Part shown: positions 1 to 11,100 of the stretch, piece after piece | Layout of the letters: each line of letters starts with the position of its first letter | Numbering within the stretch: the stretch's first letter is position 1 | NCBI GenBank assembly: GCA_002118135.1 | Contig: BDIU01000016.1 | Location: 279,661-343,660 of the forward strand | Direction of reading: 5' to 3' | Length of the DNA: 64,000 nt | Source: Trebouxia sp. TZW2008 | Taxonomy: Eukaryota > Chlorophyta > Trebouxiophyceae > Trebouxiales > Trebouxiaceae | Made by a program: the position numbers and the translations under genes | The notes under the pieces: model-generated | The model's input: the letters and a program-made list of their open reading frames with translations, nothing else | Told to the model about the DNA's origin: nothing | The model's database searches: none

Positions 1-218
1 AAGATTGAGATGCTGAAAACGGGCATCATGCTGCATTGCATCAGCAGCTTGTGTGCATGTTGAAATCATGCAGAATGGCATGATCCTTGCATGTGCTGAT
101 CACCGTGCAACACCAGTCCAAGCGCCTGATGCACTCAAACCTCGGACCCGATGGTACAGCTGTGATTTGCATGCTGAAAGGAGCTGCTCGTTGACTGAAT
201 GTTGAGGCAAGGATGCCA
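1..218. other. left edge, no gene seen
   Basis: No supported coding exon. This is probably the 3' flank of the minus-strand membrane-protein gene that starts at 938. Confidence 0.4.
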
Positions 219-938
219 CTAGCTGTCTCCCTGACTTGACTCAAAAGTATGCATTTGCATACCTGCAAAGCCCTTCCCTCCTGCTCGGTGCCCAGAGTTG
301 ACTTCAGGAGTGGACGCAAGCTGTTTTGCCAGCGTTAGAACCAGGGCTGCTAGGACGATACCCATGGCTGTGGTGAGACCGAACTGCCAGCTTACAATAG
401 AAACTGCAAGGAGCACCAAGGCAGCTTCTGAAGATGGCCTGCATGATATGATGATGCTGTTGGCACTTGTTGATGTTGATGATGATGATGATGATGATGC
501 TGATGTTCTTAGTGTTGACGACTTTGTCTCTAAGATATAGAAGCAATAGCCTGACCTGACGAAAAGCCGCCACGCGCGTGCCAACAGCAGCAAGGAGATC
601 AATGTCATTGCAGCAACGCGCACGATCCTGTAGGGCGCTGACAAAGACGTGTTCCACAAGTAGGTTGCGCCTTGTGATCTGAAGCAAAGATTGCCAATAT
701 ACTGGGCTACACCGCTCTCTGCAGCGTCCGTTAGCCCGATTTGGGTCTCTGCCTTGCCAAGCTTGGCTTGCACAGCGGACATGTGGCTGGCTAGACGGCG
801 ATTGCAATCCAACCAACCGCTTTTGAGGAACTTTGCTGTGTGAGGAGCTGATCGGTCACACGAGCCGGCGTTCAGGGTGTTGACACGTTGTGCTGCTGAT
901 CCAGAGTGCAATGTCAACAAGCTACCGTTTGCAAGCAT
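219..938 (-). CDS. small hypothetical membrane protein, two exons
   Basis: An ATG at 938 opens a frame that stays open to a stop at 219. A better model has two exons, 556-938 and 219-438. The intron has a GTCAGG donor and an ATGCAG acceptor and removes a (GAT)n-encoded Ser/Thr run, leaving about 200 residues with the frame kept (LFVR joins PSSEAALVLL). The spliced product has a polar N-terminal half, then a hydrophobic helix near IVRVAAMTLISLLLLA, then two close hydrophobic stretches (LVLLAVSIVSW and AMGIVLAALVLTLA), and a short polar tail. That suggests two or three membrane spans near the C terminus. I do not recognise the family and assign no function. The unspliced single-exon reading is also possible. 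It lies downstream of the polymerase gene on the same strand. Confidence 0.4.
   Translation of the reverse strand: MLANGSLLTLHSGSAAQRVNTLNAGSCDRSAPHTAKFLKSGWLDCNRRLASHMSAVQAKLGKAETQIGLTDAAESGVAQYIGNLCFRSQGATYLWNTSLSAPYRIVRVAAMTLISLLLLARAWRLFVRSGYCFYILETKSSTLRTSASSSSSSSTSTSANSIIISCRPSSEAALVLLAVSIVSWQFGLTTAMGIVLAALVLTLAKQLASTPEVNSGHRAGGKGFAGMQMHTFESSQGDS
457..501. repeat. (GAT)n trinucleotide microsatellite
   Basis: A run of GAT/TGATGA triplets inside the proposed intron of the small membrane-protein gene. Read through on the minus strand it encodes a Ser/Ile-rich run, which is why splicing it out is preferred. Confidence 0.7.
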
Positions 939-1775
939 TCACCTCAAAACAAGTGCCACTACGCAAACGAGCGTAGCTACAGCACGGTCAGACAGACCCT
1001 GGAACATGTATTTCCTAATCGTGTTTCATTTGACTTCCTGAATGCTAAATGATGCAGGAATTCATTTGAGCTTTGATCAGCTGAAAGTCAGCCACAGCGC
1101 CTATCCCATGGAGTGGTGTCCATGCAGGAAAGCTACACAACTTTCAAAACATATAAATAGTTCAATGTATTGTAGTACGCTCCTAAACAGTTGACTGGCG
1201 TAATCCCCACGCGCAGACAACAGCAAGTTGCTGATGCAGTCAACATGTCAAGGCCTCCAGAGATAGAAGAAAAGGTCTGCATCACTATCTTCATGACAGG
1301 AGCCTCTGTAAGTAGAAGCAGCCTTTTCATGAAGGTCCAGATGATGGTCATCTGGCTGAGTGCGGCAGTTGCTCACTCCCGCACCCACAACAAAGACTTC
1401 GCAAAAATAAATAATTATTGAGGGTTGCCAATACTCTGACGCTGCATTTCATGCAGATCACATACTCGTTTCGATTTCTGATGATGCATTTGTCTTCCTG
1501 TGCATGTTGGTTACTGGTTGCCATAAGCAGGTTTGCGGATTGGACACCTGCATTTGCTTCCCTCAGTTCTGCTTGGTAATGCAACCTCCTTGAGTGTGTG
1601 AACTTTTTGAGAAGGGCTGCAGTAGCCTGCATCTCATGGGCACTTTCTTTTATATGGCTCCTGTTTAGGGATCCTGAGCAACTCCGTGCTGTCACCCTTG
1701 TCCTTGACTGCCCTGACCTGACCTTAGCCCAAAGGCCACCAGGCTTTGCCATTTCCAGCAACACCCATCCGCATC
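939..1775. other. intergenic, nothing supported
   Basis: This lies between the polymerase stop (1776) and the start of the small membrane protein (938). It includes the 3' part (about 1634-1765) of a decayed third copy of the polymerase last exon. No other coding signal was seen. Confidence 0.4.
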
Positions 1776-2160
1776 TCACGGGCAATTTCTTTCATGTGGC
1801 TCCCGTCTGGGTACCCCAAGCAACTCCATGATGTCGCCTTCATCCTTAACTGCTCTGTCCTGACTCCAATTTGAAGGCCACCGCGCTTTGCCATTTCTGT
1901 CGTAGGGTGGTCCTTCCTGAGGGACCACGATTGACTGCTGCCCTTCCCTGCGCATCAGCCTGCATGCAGCAGGGATGTCCTTTCAATATGTGAAGTTTCA
2001 GTCTTGGTACCCCTAGCAGCTGGATGAAAGCACCCTCATGCTTGACTGCCCTGTCCTGACTCCAATCAGAAGGCCACCACGCTTTGCCATTTCTGTCGTA
2101 GGGTGGTCCTTCTTTTGGAATCACAATTGGCTGCTGCCATGCCCTGGGCATTAGCCTGCA
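1634..2160 (-). repeat. three tandem copies of the polymerase terminal exon
   Basis: Copy A (about 1990-2155) reads PPYDRNGKAWWPSDWSQ then LLGVPRL, but loses the normal stop. Copy B (1776-1959) is complete and ends EPHERNCP-stop. Copy C (about 1634-1765) keeps the C-terminal frame (ELLRIPKQEPYKRKCP-stop) but has a stop just after its WPLG segment. Copies A and B each have a GCATGCAG acceptor followed by GCT(A/G)ATG. Copy B is taken as the real terminal exon. Confidence 0.8.
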
Positions 2161-5100
2161 TGCAACGTACCATTGTTCTACATTGTGAGCTCTGAGTACT
2201 AATATCATGTGTTCAGAATGCGCCTGACAGGCAGCACTGCTGTTGACACAACAAGTAGCAGCCTGCAGCAGACACCAGGGAGCAACACAACGGAATGTCC
2301 TTGGCACAGGGTGTGTCACTTACACACCCTGTGTAAGTGAGTGCATTATGATGCAACAATGATGCAGCACCTCAAAGTACTACAAGTCAGCATGAAGACA
2401 CGGCATCAGGATTGAGAGGCCAGTAACTGGAAATTGTCTACAGACACCGCAGTAATGTCTGCATCAACTAATATGAAAAGATCAAAGACTTCTGAAAGCG
2501 CCTTGCTATTATTACATGGCAGTAGCTACTGCAGCAAACAGGTCATCACCTATGTGAGTTGAGGTACATGTTGCTGTTGCCTGCGTGCTGCCTAAGGAAC
2601 CTGAGATACTGTTTGGAGCCTGTCCAGCCAAGCAAGCAGAATGGAAACTCTTCATGCGGGGCGATGATCAAGTCCATGCGCCGGACCTTCCCCGCCTTGG
2701 TCAGAAACATGCCAAACAGCTTGTCAAATCTACACAACATTAATGGAACTGAGCATGTCTGCTTGTTATCTTGCTGTGCTCAAATGTGCTGAAGCCAGCA
2801 GCCTTGAAATATTTTGTCTGTGAAAATTGTCTTGTCACAAATACAGCTGCAGTGAAACGGCTTGAGCCCAGATGCAGATTCTTTGAAGCATGCTTCGGCA
2901 GCATTAAGAACCTAACCGAGATTGTCACTACTGATGCTACATGTGCTGACCATCGCAGGAGCTGTTGCATGTGCTGAGCAAGTTTGATTTGGTGTGTGCA
3001 CAGCATGCAGCTTGTGTGAAAGCAGTCACTCACGGTGTGGTAGCAGTACCTGTCAACAGCCTCTGACATTGTGAGGGTTGAGTTGTTTCATGCACAATTG
3101 CAATAGCCTGGCTGCTACCCAGACGCCTGGCACATGCTTGGAGGGCATGAGAACCATGACTGAGATTGCAGCTACTGATTCTACATGTGCTGACCATCGC
3201 AAAAGCTGTCGCATGTGCTCAGCATGCAGCTTGTGTGAAACAGTGTGGTAGCAGTACCTGTCAACAGCAATGTTGCTGCTGTTCATTGTGGTTCCATGCA
3301 CGACGTGCTCTCTCATGTGATCCAGGTGATTTGGCATCCTGCCTTCCTGTAGGCACGGCAGAGAAAATAGGGTTTAGAAGTTTGTGTATTAGTGTTGCCA
3401 TGATGCAGACTGCAACTAATGCAATCAGTGGCAGCCATTGAGACGAGTGCATCTGAGCCCAACTCAGCTGAGACTACCCTGAGCTGTGCTGACTGCTGCG
3501 CAGTAGTAGCGAGTTTTGCTTGGCTGTCTGGGCCAGAAATGCAAAATCTAAATTTTGTCTCACAAGGTACTTCGGCAGAGGAGAGTCACTGCCTATTGAT
3601 CTTTTTGACCTGCTCAAGTCAGGCAGACATCAAAAGCTTGCTGCACAAGCCTGCTGCAACATCTAGAACAAAATCAATACACACGTGCTTTGCAGCCAGT
3701 GTGACAAGGTGCTCCAAGCCGACTAGCACCAGTAAATGCAATGCATGTCTTTCATCATGATGAGTCATTGACAGGCTACAATATGCTGACCGGCACGATC
3801 GTCAGCTTCTGAAGTCACCAGGTACAGTTCACGAACTGTTGGCACTGCCAGATTATAGGTTTATCAACTGATCAAAACATTCATCAAGCCAATCACTAAG
3901 ACTCGCTGTAGAATATTAGTCAGAATGCTGTTGATGCCATACCAAGATGCGGCACATAGCTTGTTTGGCTGACACAAGTCTGCGCTGCTCTACCAGGCGC
4001 CCCACCAAACGCCGCACAACGCCTTCAGTGCTCCTATACACAGTGAGAGCTGGTCATGACCATCTCAATTTGGGCAAAGGGAACTGCTACTGCAAGTTGC
4101 GCTCGCATTTACATCTCCCGTCTCTTCTGTGATATTTGTCCGCCAGCAAAGCTGAAAGACAGTATGCAGTAGTGCAAGCCAGTCAAGAAAGCCACGTGCA
4201 ACAACACCCTGCAGTGACACACTGGGATAACTGCTTCAATTGGTGTACATATCTTTGCTTGTTCAACAATCTTACATTGCTACTTTGCAGAGTGAAAGAA
4301 GACATATGGCATGCATGCTACACACGAACAGACGCTACCTGGAGGGATGAGTGATGACAAAGTCGCCGTCATGTGATGGTAAGCTGCGTCTGCCGCCACC
4401 TACTACAAGCATCTGCCAATTCGTGTCACCTGCATCATCAAAGCGTGAATCTGTGCTCTTTCCTGACGCGTAACAGCCTGTTGTCTGCACAAAGCCTCAT
4501 TGCATCATCATGCAGGCTCTTAAAAAGCCCACATATGCAAGTGATGCTTGCAGAAATTGTTGCTGTTTTGCAAGCTGGGGATGTCCAGTCCACTGTGAGT
4601 CATCCAACTTTGCAGTGCAGATACGGCTGTTGTTTAGTTGTACACCTTCAATCAAATCATCTCTGAGAACTGAACGCAAATCTGTTAAATGCTTTGCCAA
4701 CGCATAATCCCAGCAGTGCAGCGACGCCCTGACCCAGATTCTTGACTGATACACTTTTTGCATTTGTGACTGACGGATGCCCCTCTAGAAGTTGGTGCTG
4801 TTTCAGGCCAACCTGCATGAATGAAAGTTTTGCTATCTGAGCAAGAGTGTCATACAGAAAACGCCACATAGCTGTTTTGGTCATGTCATTCTGTGATTCA
4901 GCACTTCTTAGCTCACTCACCTGTCACATGCTGCAGGGCGTCCAGAACAGCCTCTGTCATGTCCACCAGGTCACCTGCTGGAAGAGGTTCCAGCAAATCT
5001 GCTCTGCATGCACCACAACCATATCTCATCCTGTACCCTTTCTGTTAGAAGCTTGCAGGACCCTGTGGCCTTTGAAGTTGATCTTTGTTGACGCATTGAC

Positions 5101-8100
5101 TATCAAATTTGTGACTCCTTTTCACATCTCATCCCTACCTCCAATGTAAGAACGCACTATTGTCCAGTAAATGACCTTTAGTAGCAGTAAAAGCAGCAAC
5201 CAGCAGTACAGGTGGCTCAGTTTTCAAAAAGGCAGCTCAGCCACAACACACACAAGAAAACTAAGAATGCTTCCATACCTGCGTCATTCAACGAGGCTAA
5301 TTGCATGCGTTATATACTGTCAATGATTGTAAGTTCATTACATGCATATACTCCTTGATGGCTGTTCTCTCCAAAAAAAACTCAAGCACACTACTGGGGT
5401 CTGAGCTTCTGCTGCGCTGGGTCATATGCTGGGTCAGCAAAACAATAGGCTTTGTAGTAGCAAACCTGAGCTTGACAACAAGATCAAGGCTGGATGTGTG
5501 AGATGGGCTAGAATGAGGAGGCACCTATGCTGCAGGGAGAAGGCTTGCTCAAAGCTGATAGGCAGGCGTCGGCCTTCTGACCGTACATCGCCTTCTTCAA
5601 CAGCCTGATCTAGGTCTTCATATGTCCTACAGGACAAAACCGCTGGGAGGCAGGTCAGCAATCACATACACAACTATCAGCGTCATGTTGACACTCTCTA
5701 GCAAGCAACTGACCGAGTCACAGAATCTTTCTGACACGGATGTCATCAGACATTTCCTCAAGCGCAGGCATGCTTGAGAGCTGCATCGGGTTGAGCATGC
5801 AGACAAACATCTGCATCAGATTCATGTATGCATCACGGCGAGCTGCGTACGGCATAGACAGAATGTTCAAAACAAGGTGCTTCATAAAAATGATGTGCAG
5901 CATGGTGTCAAAAAGTTCGTTTGTCAAAGGTTCATGCAGAAAACACAGTTGCAATCGTCAAGAACCCCACAGATGATCCGTGTTGTCACATCAATCTTGC
6001 AAGCGAATCTATCTTGATCAGCAGAAATATGTCCAGGCTTCATGCAGCTGATGCACAGACATGTTCGGCCAGAATTGTAACATTGCAGCGGTGCAACATT
6101 GATGCTCCACACTGTGCAAACATCCTGCAAAGGGCCTGCAGGACTTACTTTGCTCATCACAGTGAAGTGTTTGACTGAGAGACACATACCTGTAGCCAAG
6201 GTCATACCAGATCTTGGCAGTTTTGGCACCAACCCCAGGCAGCTGCATGAACAGCTTCCGGCTGGCACCACCACCAGTGTTGGCTCTTGGCTTCCCTGAT
6301 GAGTCATTCACAATTTCATTGGCCCTGCATTCCAAATGTTGCCTGGTGAGTCTTACACTACCTCATTGACCCTGCATCCCAAGTAATGCCTGACGAGTCA
6401 TACACAACCTCATTGGCCCTGCAATTCAAGTATTGCCTGACGAGTCATACACAACCCCATTGGCCCTGCAATTCAAGTATTGCCTGATGAGTCATACACA
6501 ACCCCATTGGCTTTGCATTCCAAGTATTGCCTAATGAGTCATACACAACCTCATGGGCCCTGCATTTCAAGTGTTGCCTGATGCTACTAACAGATGTCAA
6601 ACACGGCCCCAATGCACATGAGTTTTGCTGTATGCTACCTACTCAAACAGCATTCTCAGGACTGACTGTGTGCACAAAGGTTCATGTGATGATGCCGGAT
6701 GATGTCTGACAGCTACAGCATTGCTTTTCTTTCTTACCTATGTGCTTCCAGAACAGCAGTGGTGCCAGTTTTGGCAATGTCCCAGATCTTGTGAGCGGTG
6801 GCTTCACCACAGAATGGTATCTCATCTGGTTGCAAGCTGTCATCGATTTTAAACTGGCAGGCTCTTACCATTGCTGCTACTCTTGAGTACACCAAAGACT
6901 ACATCCACAAAATAATCCGTCAATTTGTTATCCCAAGATCAATAGGCATCCTAGGTCTTCACACAGGGCCAAAGAATGGTTTTCATCTGGCTGTGAGCTG
7001 TCATCAATCTGGAACTGACAGGCCCTCTCCATTGCCGCTACCCTTGATTACACCAGAGACTGCAATCATGCAGTGAGCAGTCAGTTGCTAAATGAGGGTT
7101 TTAGAGATTCGTTCCGTTCCTAACTCTGACTTCCTGGTTGCAGTTTAGGGCTCATGATCAGTGGCTTCACCATAGAAGAGTATTTCATCTGCTTGCAAGC
7201 CGTCACTAATTTTGAACTGGCATGCCCTCACCATTGCGGCAACTCTTGAATACACCAAAGACTGCATACACAGAACGAGCAATCAGTCCCTGATTCCTGA
7301 GTTTTGGCAATTTCCTGACCTTGTGAGCGGTTGCTTCACCACAAATAGGAATCTCATCTGGCTGCAAGCTGTCATTGATTTGAACTGGCAGGCCCTCACC
7401 ATTGCTGCTACCCTTGAGTACACCAGAGACTGCAGCCACACAATGAGCAGTTCAATCCACGCTTGCGTGTTTATGCAATGTCCCGCATCTTGTCAGGGAT
7501 GGCTTCATCATGAAAGGATGCTTTGCCTGGTTGCAAGCTGTCATCAATTCTGAACTGGCAAGCCCTCACCATTGCTGCTAAACTTGAGTACACTGAAGAC
7601 TGCATCCAGACAATGACCAATCAATTTATAATCCTGAGATCATGATAATCTAAACGCTCTGTACAGGGCCACAGAAGGGCGTGTGACTGCAAGCTGTGAT
7701 AGATTTTGCATTGACAGGCTCTCGCCGTCACTGCTACCCCTAAACAAGCCAGAGACTGCAACATTTATGCAGCAACTGTTCAATATCAAGAGCATCGACT
7801 AGTACAGACGTGCAGAATGGTCGTGATCAACAGCTACTAATGCTTGATGTAGTTCTGTTGCAGCTAAATTGGCCTAACATGATGGCAAGGTATGCACAAA
7901 GCCAAAACCAAAACAACTGGAACAGAACAGCGGTATCATATGATTGCTGTAAGCACATTGCAGAAGCCATACTTGCAGGCATGAGGCTGGTAACAGTCAC
8001 AATGCTGAACAGCACAAGGTCTTGTCTCAAGGAAGACATGCTACCAGCCTGAGTGATTCACTGCAAGATGTTTCACTTGCAATACCATGCAAATGCTAGT

Positions 8101-11100
8101 GCATTGCATGCAATGTTGCAATGTGTGCAAGCATCATGTGCCACACAATGTTGCAACGTATGCAAGTGCAATGTGCAACACAATGTTGCAATGTGCAATG
8201 CAATGCAATGCAATGCAATGCAATGCAATGCAATGCAATGCAATGCAATGCAATGCAATGCAATGCAGTGTAATGATTGTGGACACCTGAAGTCCATACG
8301 TTATCATGACTGCTCCTTTTGCCACTGTCAACCCTGATGGTGGCCTTGTCATCATCTTGTTCAGTGACTACCATGGCCATCTCGTACTTCATTAATTCCT
8401 TCAGGGCTTGCACAATTGGTTCATTTCCAATGCGCTTGCTGACATCTTCAGAGTAGACAGCCTGTACTAGTCACAATATCGTCATGACTGCTCCTTTCTG
8501 CTGTTGTTACCATCTTCTTCAGTGACCAACATGGCGATCTCAGACTATGTGAGGTTACACAATCGGCTTATTCCCAATGCGCTTGCTAAGATTTTAAGAA
8601 TAGACAGCCTGTACCAGCCAAGACATTGTCATCACTGCTCCTTTTGCCACTGTTACTTCAGGTTGTGGTTTTGTCATCATCTTCTTCGGTGACTGACATG
8701 GCTATCTCATACTTCATGAGCTCTTTCAAGGCTTGCACAATCGGTGCATTCCCAACGCGCTTGCTGACGTCTTCAGAGCAGGCAGCATATACCAGTCGGA
8801 ACAGTGTCACGACTGCTCCTTTTGCCACGGTCTGTCTTGACAGTGGTCTTGTCGTCTTGTTGTCCACTTTGTAGGCTCTGAAGGTTTTGGTGCAGTGATA
8901 ATGCTTGTTGGGGTTTGGCAATCAAGACAAAAACGAAACAGCTGTTAAGCTCACGTATAGGGCCAGCTCAGTCTCAGTCCGGATGTGGTTGTCAGGCTTC
9001 CAATGACCTAGCCATCACCTATGCTTGTACATGTTTCAAGCATTGAAGGTCTTGTCGCCATGATGGTGTTTCGAGGAGATTGGCAACCAAGACAAAAACA
9101 ACACAGGTAGTTTGTGCTCACACATAGCGCCAGCTCAGTCTCAGTCCGGATGTGGATCTACTTGGGCTTCCAATGACCTAGCCATTGATTGAACGTAGTT
9201 AGGCTTCAAAATTGAAGCTGTTCTGATGTTTCTGACTACTGCAAAGTGGAAAACAAGAGCAAGAAGACGTGCACAGCTTGTGCTCACATATAGCGCTAGC
9301 TCAGTCTCAGTCCGGATCTGGTTATACTCAGGTTTCCAGTGACCCAGCCACCGCCTGTACTTGTACATTCTGCCAGGCTGCATGGATGCTGTGTCATCTG
9401 TGACAGCCCTTCCTGCGGCGCCTTGTACAATGGTCTCCTCTTCACTAGTCTCTGCACTAAATACTAGTGTGATGAAGTGACAAGTGAACAAGGTATAGTT
9501 GTCCATTCTGCCAGGCTACATGGGTGCTGTGTCATCTGTAAGAGCCCTTCCTGTGGCGCCTGGCACAGTGGTCTCCTCTTCACTAGTCTCTGCACAGCAT
9601 CTCAGTGGTATGGAGTGACAAGTGCAAAAATTACACATGTTTAAACTACTAGGCTGCATGGATGCTGTGTCATCTGTGACAGCCTTTCCTGCGCTGCCTT
9701 GCACAGTGGCCTCTTCTTCACTAGTCTCTGCACAACATATTAGTGTTATGAATTGACAAGTGACACAGTCATACTTGTACATTCTGCCAGGCTGTGTGGA
9801 TGCTGTCACGTCTGTGGTTGCTTTGCCTGCGGTGCCTTGCACAGCGGTTTCCTCTTCACTCATCTCTGCAAAACAACCCACTGTCCACTCACAAGCAGCT
9901 TGTCATGTTGCTCCTTGCATGTTGCTCCTTGCATGTTGCTCCTTGCATGTCCCTGCGCAGCATGTCACTGTTGTCAAGAGGTGTTCTGTCCACTCATCTT
10001 CACTAGTGTTCACTGGTGCTTGTGCTAGGCTGCTAAAGAGCCGCATCATCTGTGAATGCTTTACGTGTGGCGCCCAACCCATACTCAAACCCCTCCTCTC
10101 CTTACCCCAACCACCCCCCCCACCCCCTTCCCCGCCGCCCAGGGGCCCGATTGATTGATTCAAACCCTTTCTGAGGAGTTGAGGGCAACATCGTAACATC
10201 CCTGATACATCACTTGGCTTTTTTGTAGCGCATGCCAATGTAGTGCAGTCACCAGGTACAAAGGCTAGGGGCAAATCAGAGACCCTTGGCAGAGACCCTG
10301 GTCCTGTGCTATCCTGAACCATTTGTACTGAGCATGAAGGAAGGTGAGGTCCTTATACACGGTTGGAGACAGTTGATTGCTCCAGTGCGTACCTAGCTGG
10401 GCCTGCTGAGCCTGTCTAGCACACATTCAGAATGAATCAATAAATCAAGGAATGAGTGCCAAAAGGTGAAGGCTCTTCTATCATTTTCATTCCTATTGCA
10501 AAGCTGACACGCGCCAAAAGTTTCAGCATCACCTGAGTCGCAGCAGAACTCCAGAGGTATCCTGTGCTTCTGCTCGTCAATCTTCTTGCCCTGAGCTGAA
10601 CACTCCTCCAACCACTCTGGCGCCACCACCTGCATTCAGGGCATCAGCATTTTGTCCCTGTACATGTCATCAGTGGATCTGCCAGGCGTCAAGAGCAGCT
10701 TCTCAGCATGAAACAGCAATGCAGATTTTGCACCTGTTGGGCTGGTGGGCACTCCAAGCAAAGTGGTATTGGTAAAGATTGCCGTCAAAAGATAAGGCTT
10801 ATTGTACCTGTATATGTCGCCTTTGGATCTGTCCAGGCGTCAATGGTAGCTTCTCAGCACATTCATCCCCAGCAACCATGTGGGTCAGTCTCGTGCGCCT
10901 ATCAACAGCCTGAAAGCATGCAGAGGAATGTAATTCAGTCTTGTGGACCTATCAACAGCCTGAAAGCATGCAGAAGTATGTGGGTCAGTCTTGAGCGCCT
11001 GTCAACAGCCTGAGAGCATGCAGAGAAATGTCGCTCAGTGTTGTGCGCCTATCAACAGCCTGAGAGCATGCAAAAGTATATACATCAGTCTTATGCACCT

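Noticed and set aside
219..938. GPI-anchor synthesis subunit (PIG-H-like) for the small membrane protein
   Set aside because: Paired hydrophobic stretches suggested it, but the conserved residues of that family are not visible.
6301..6585. Possible CRISPR array
   Set aside because: Units are contiguous with no unique spacers and match an adjacent exon edge; the genome is eukaryotic.
8053..8413. Open frames across the CAATG repeat
   Set aside because: A pentanucleotide repeat without stops; no protein features. The overlapping 8-kDa exon copy is annotated separately.
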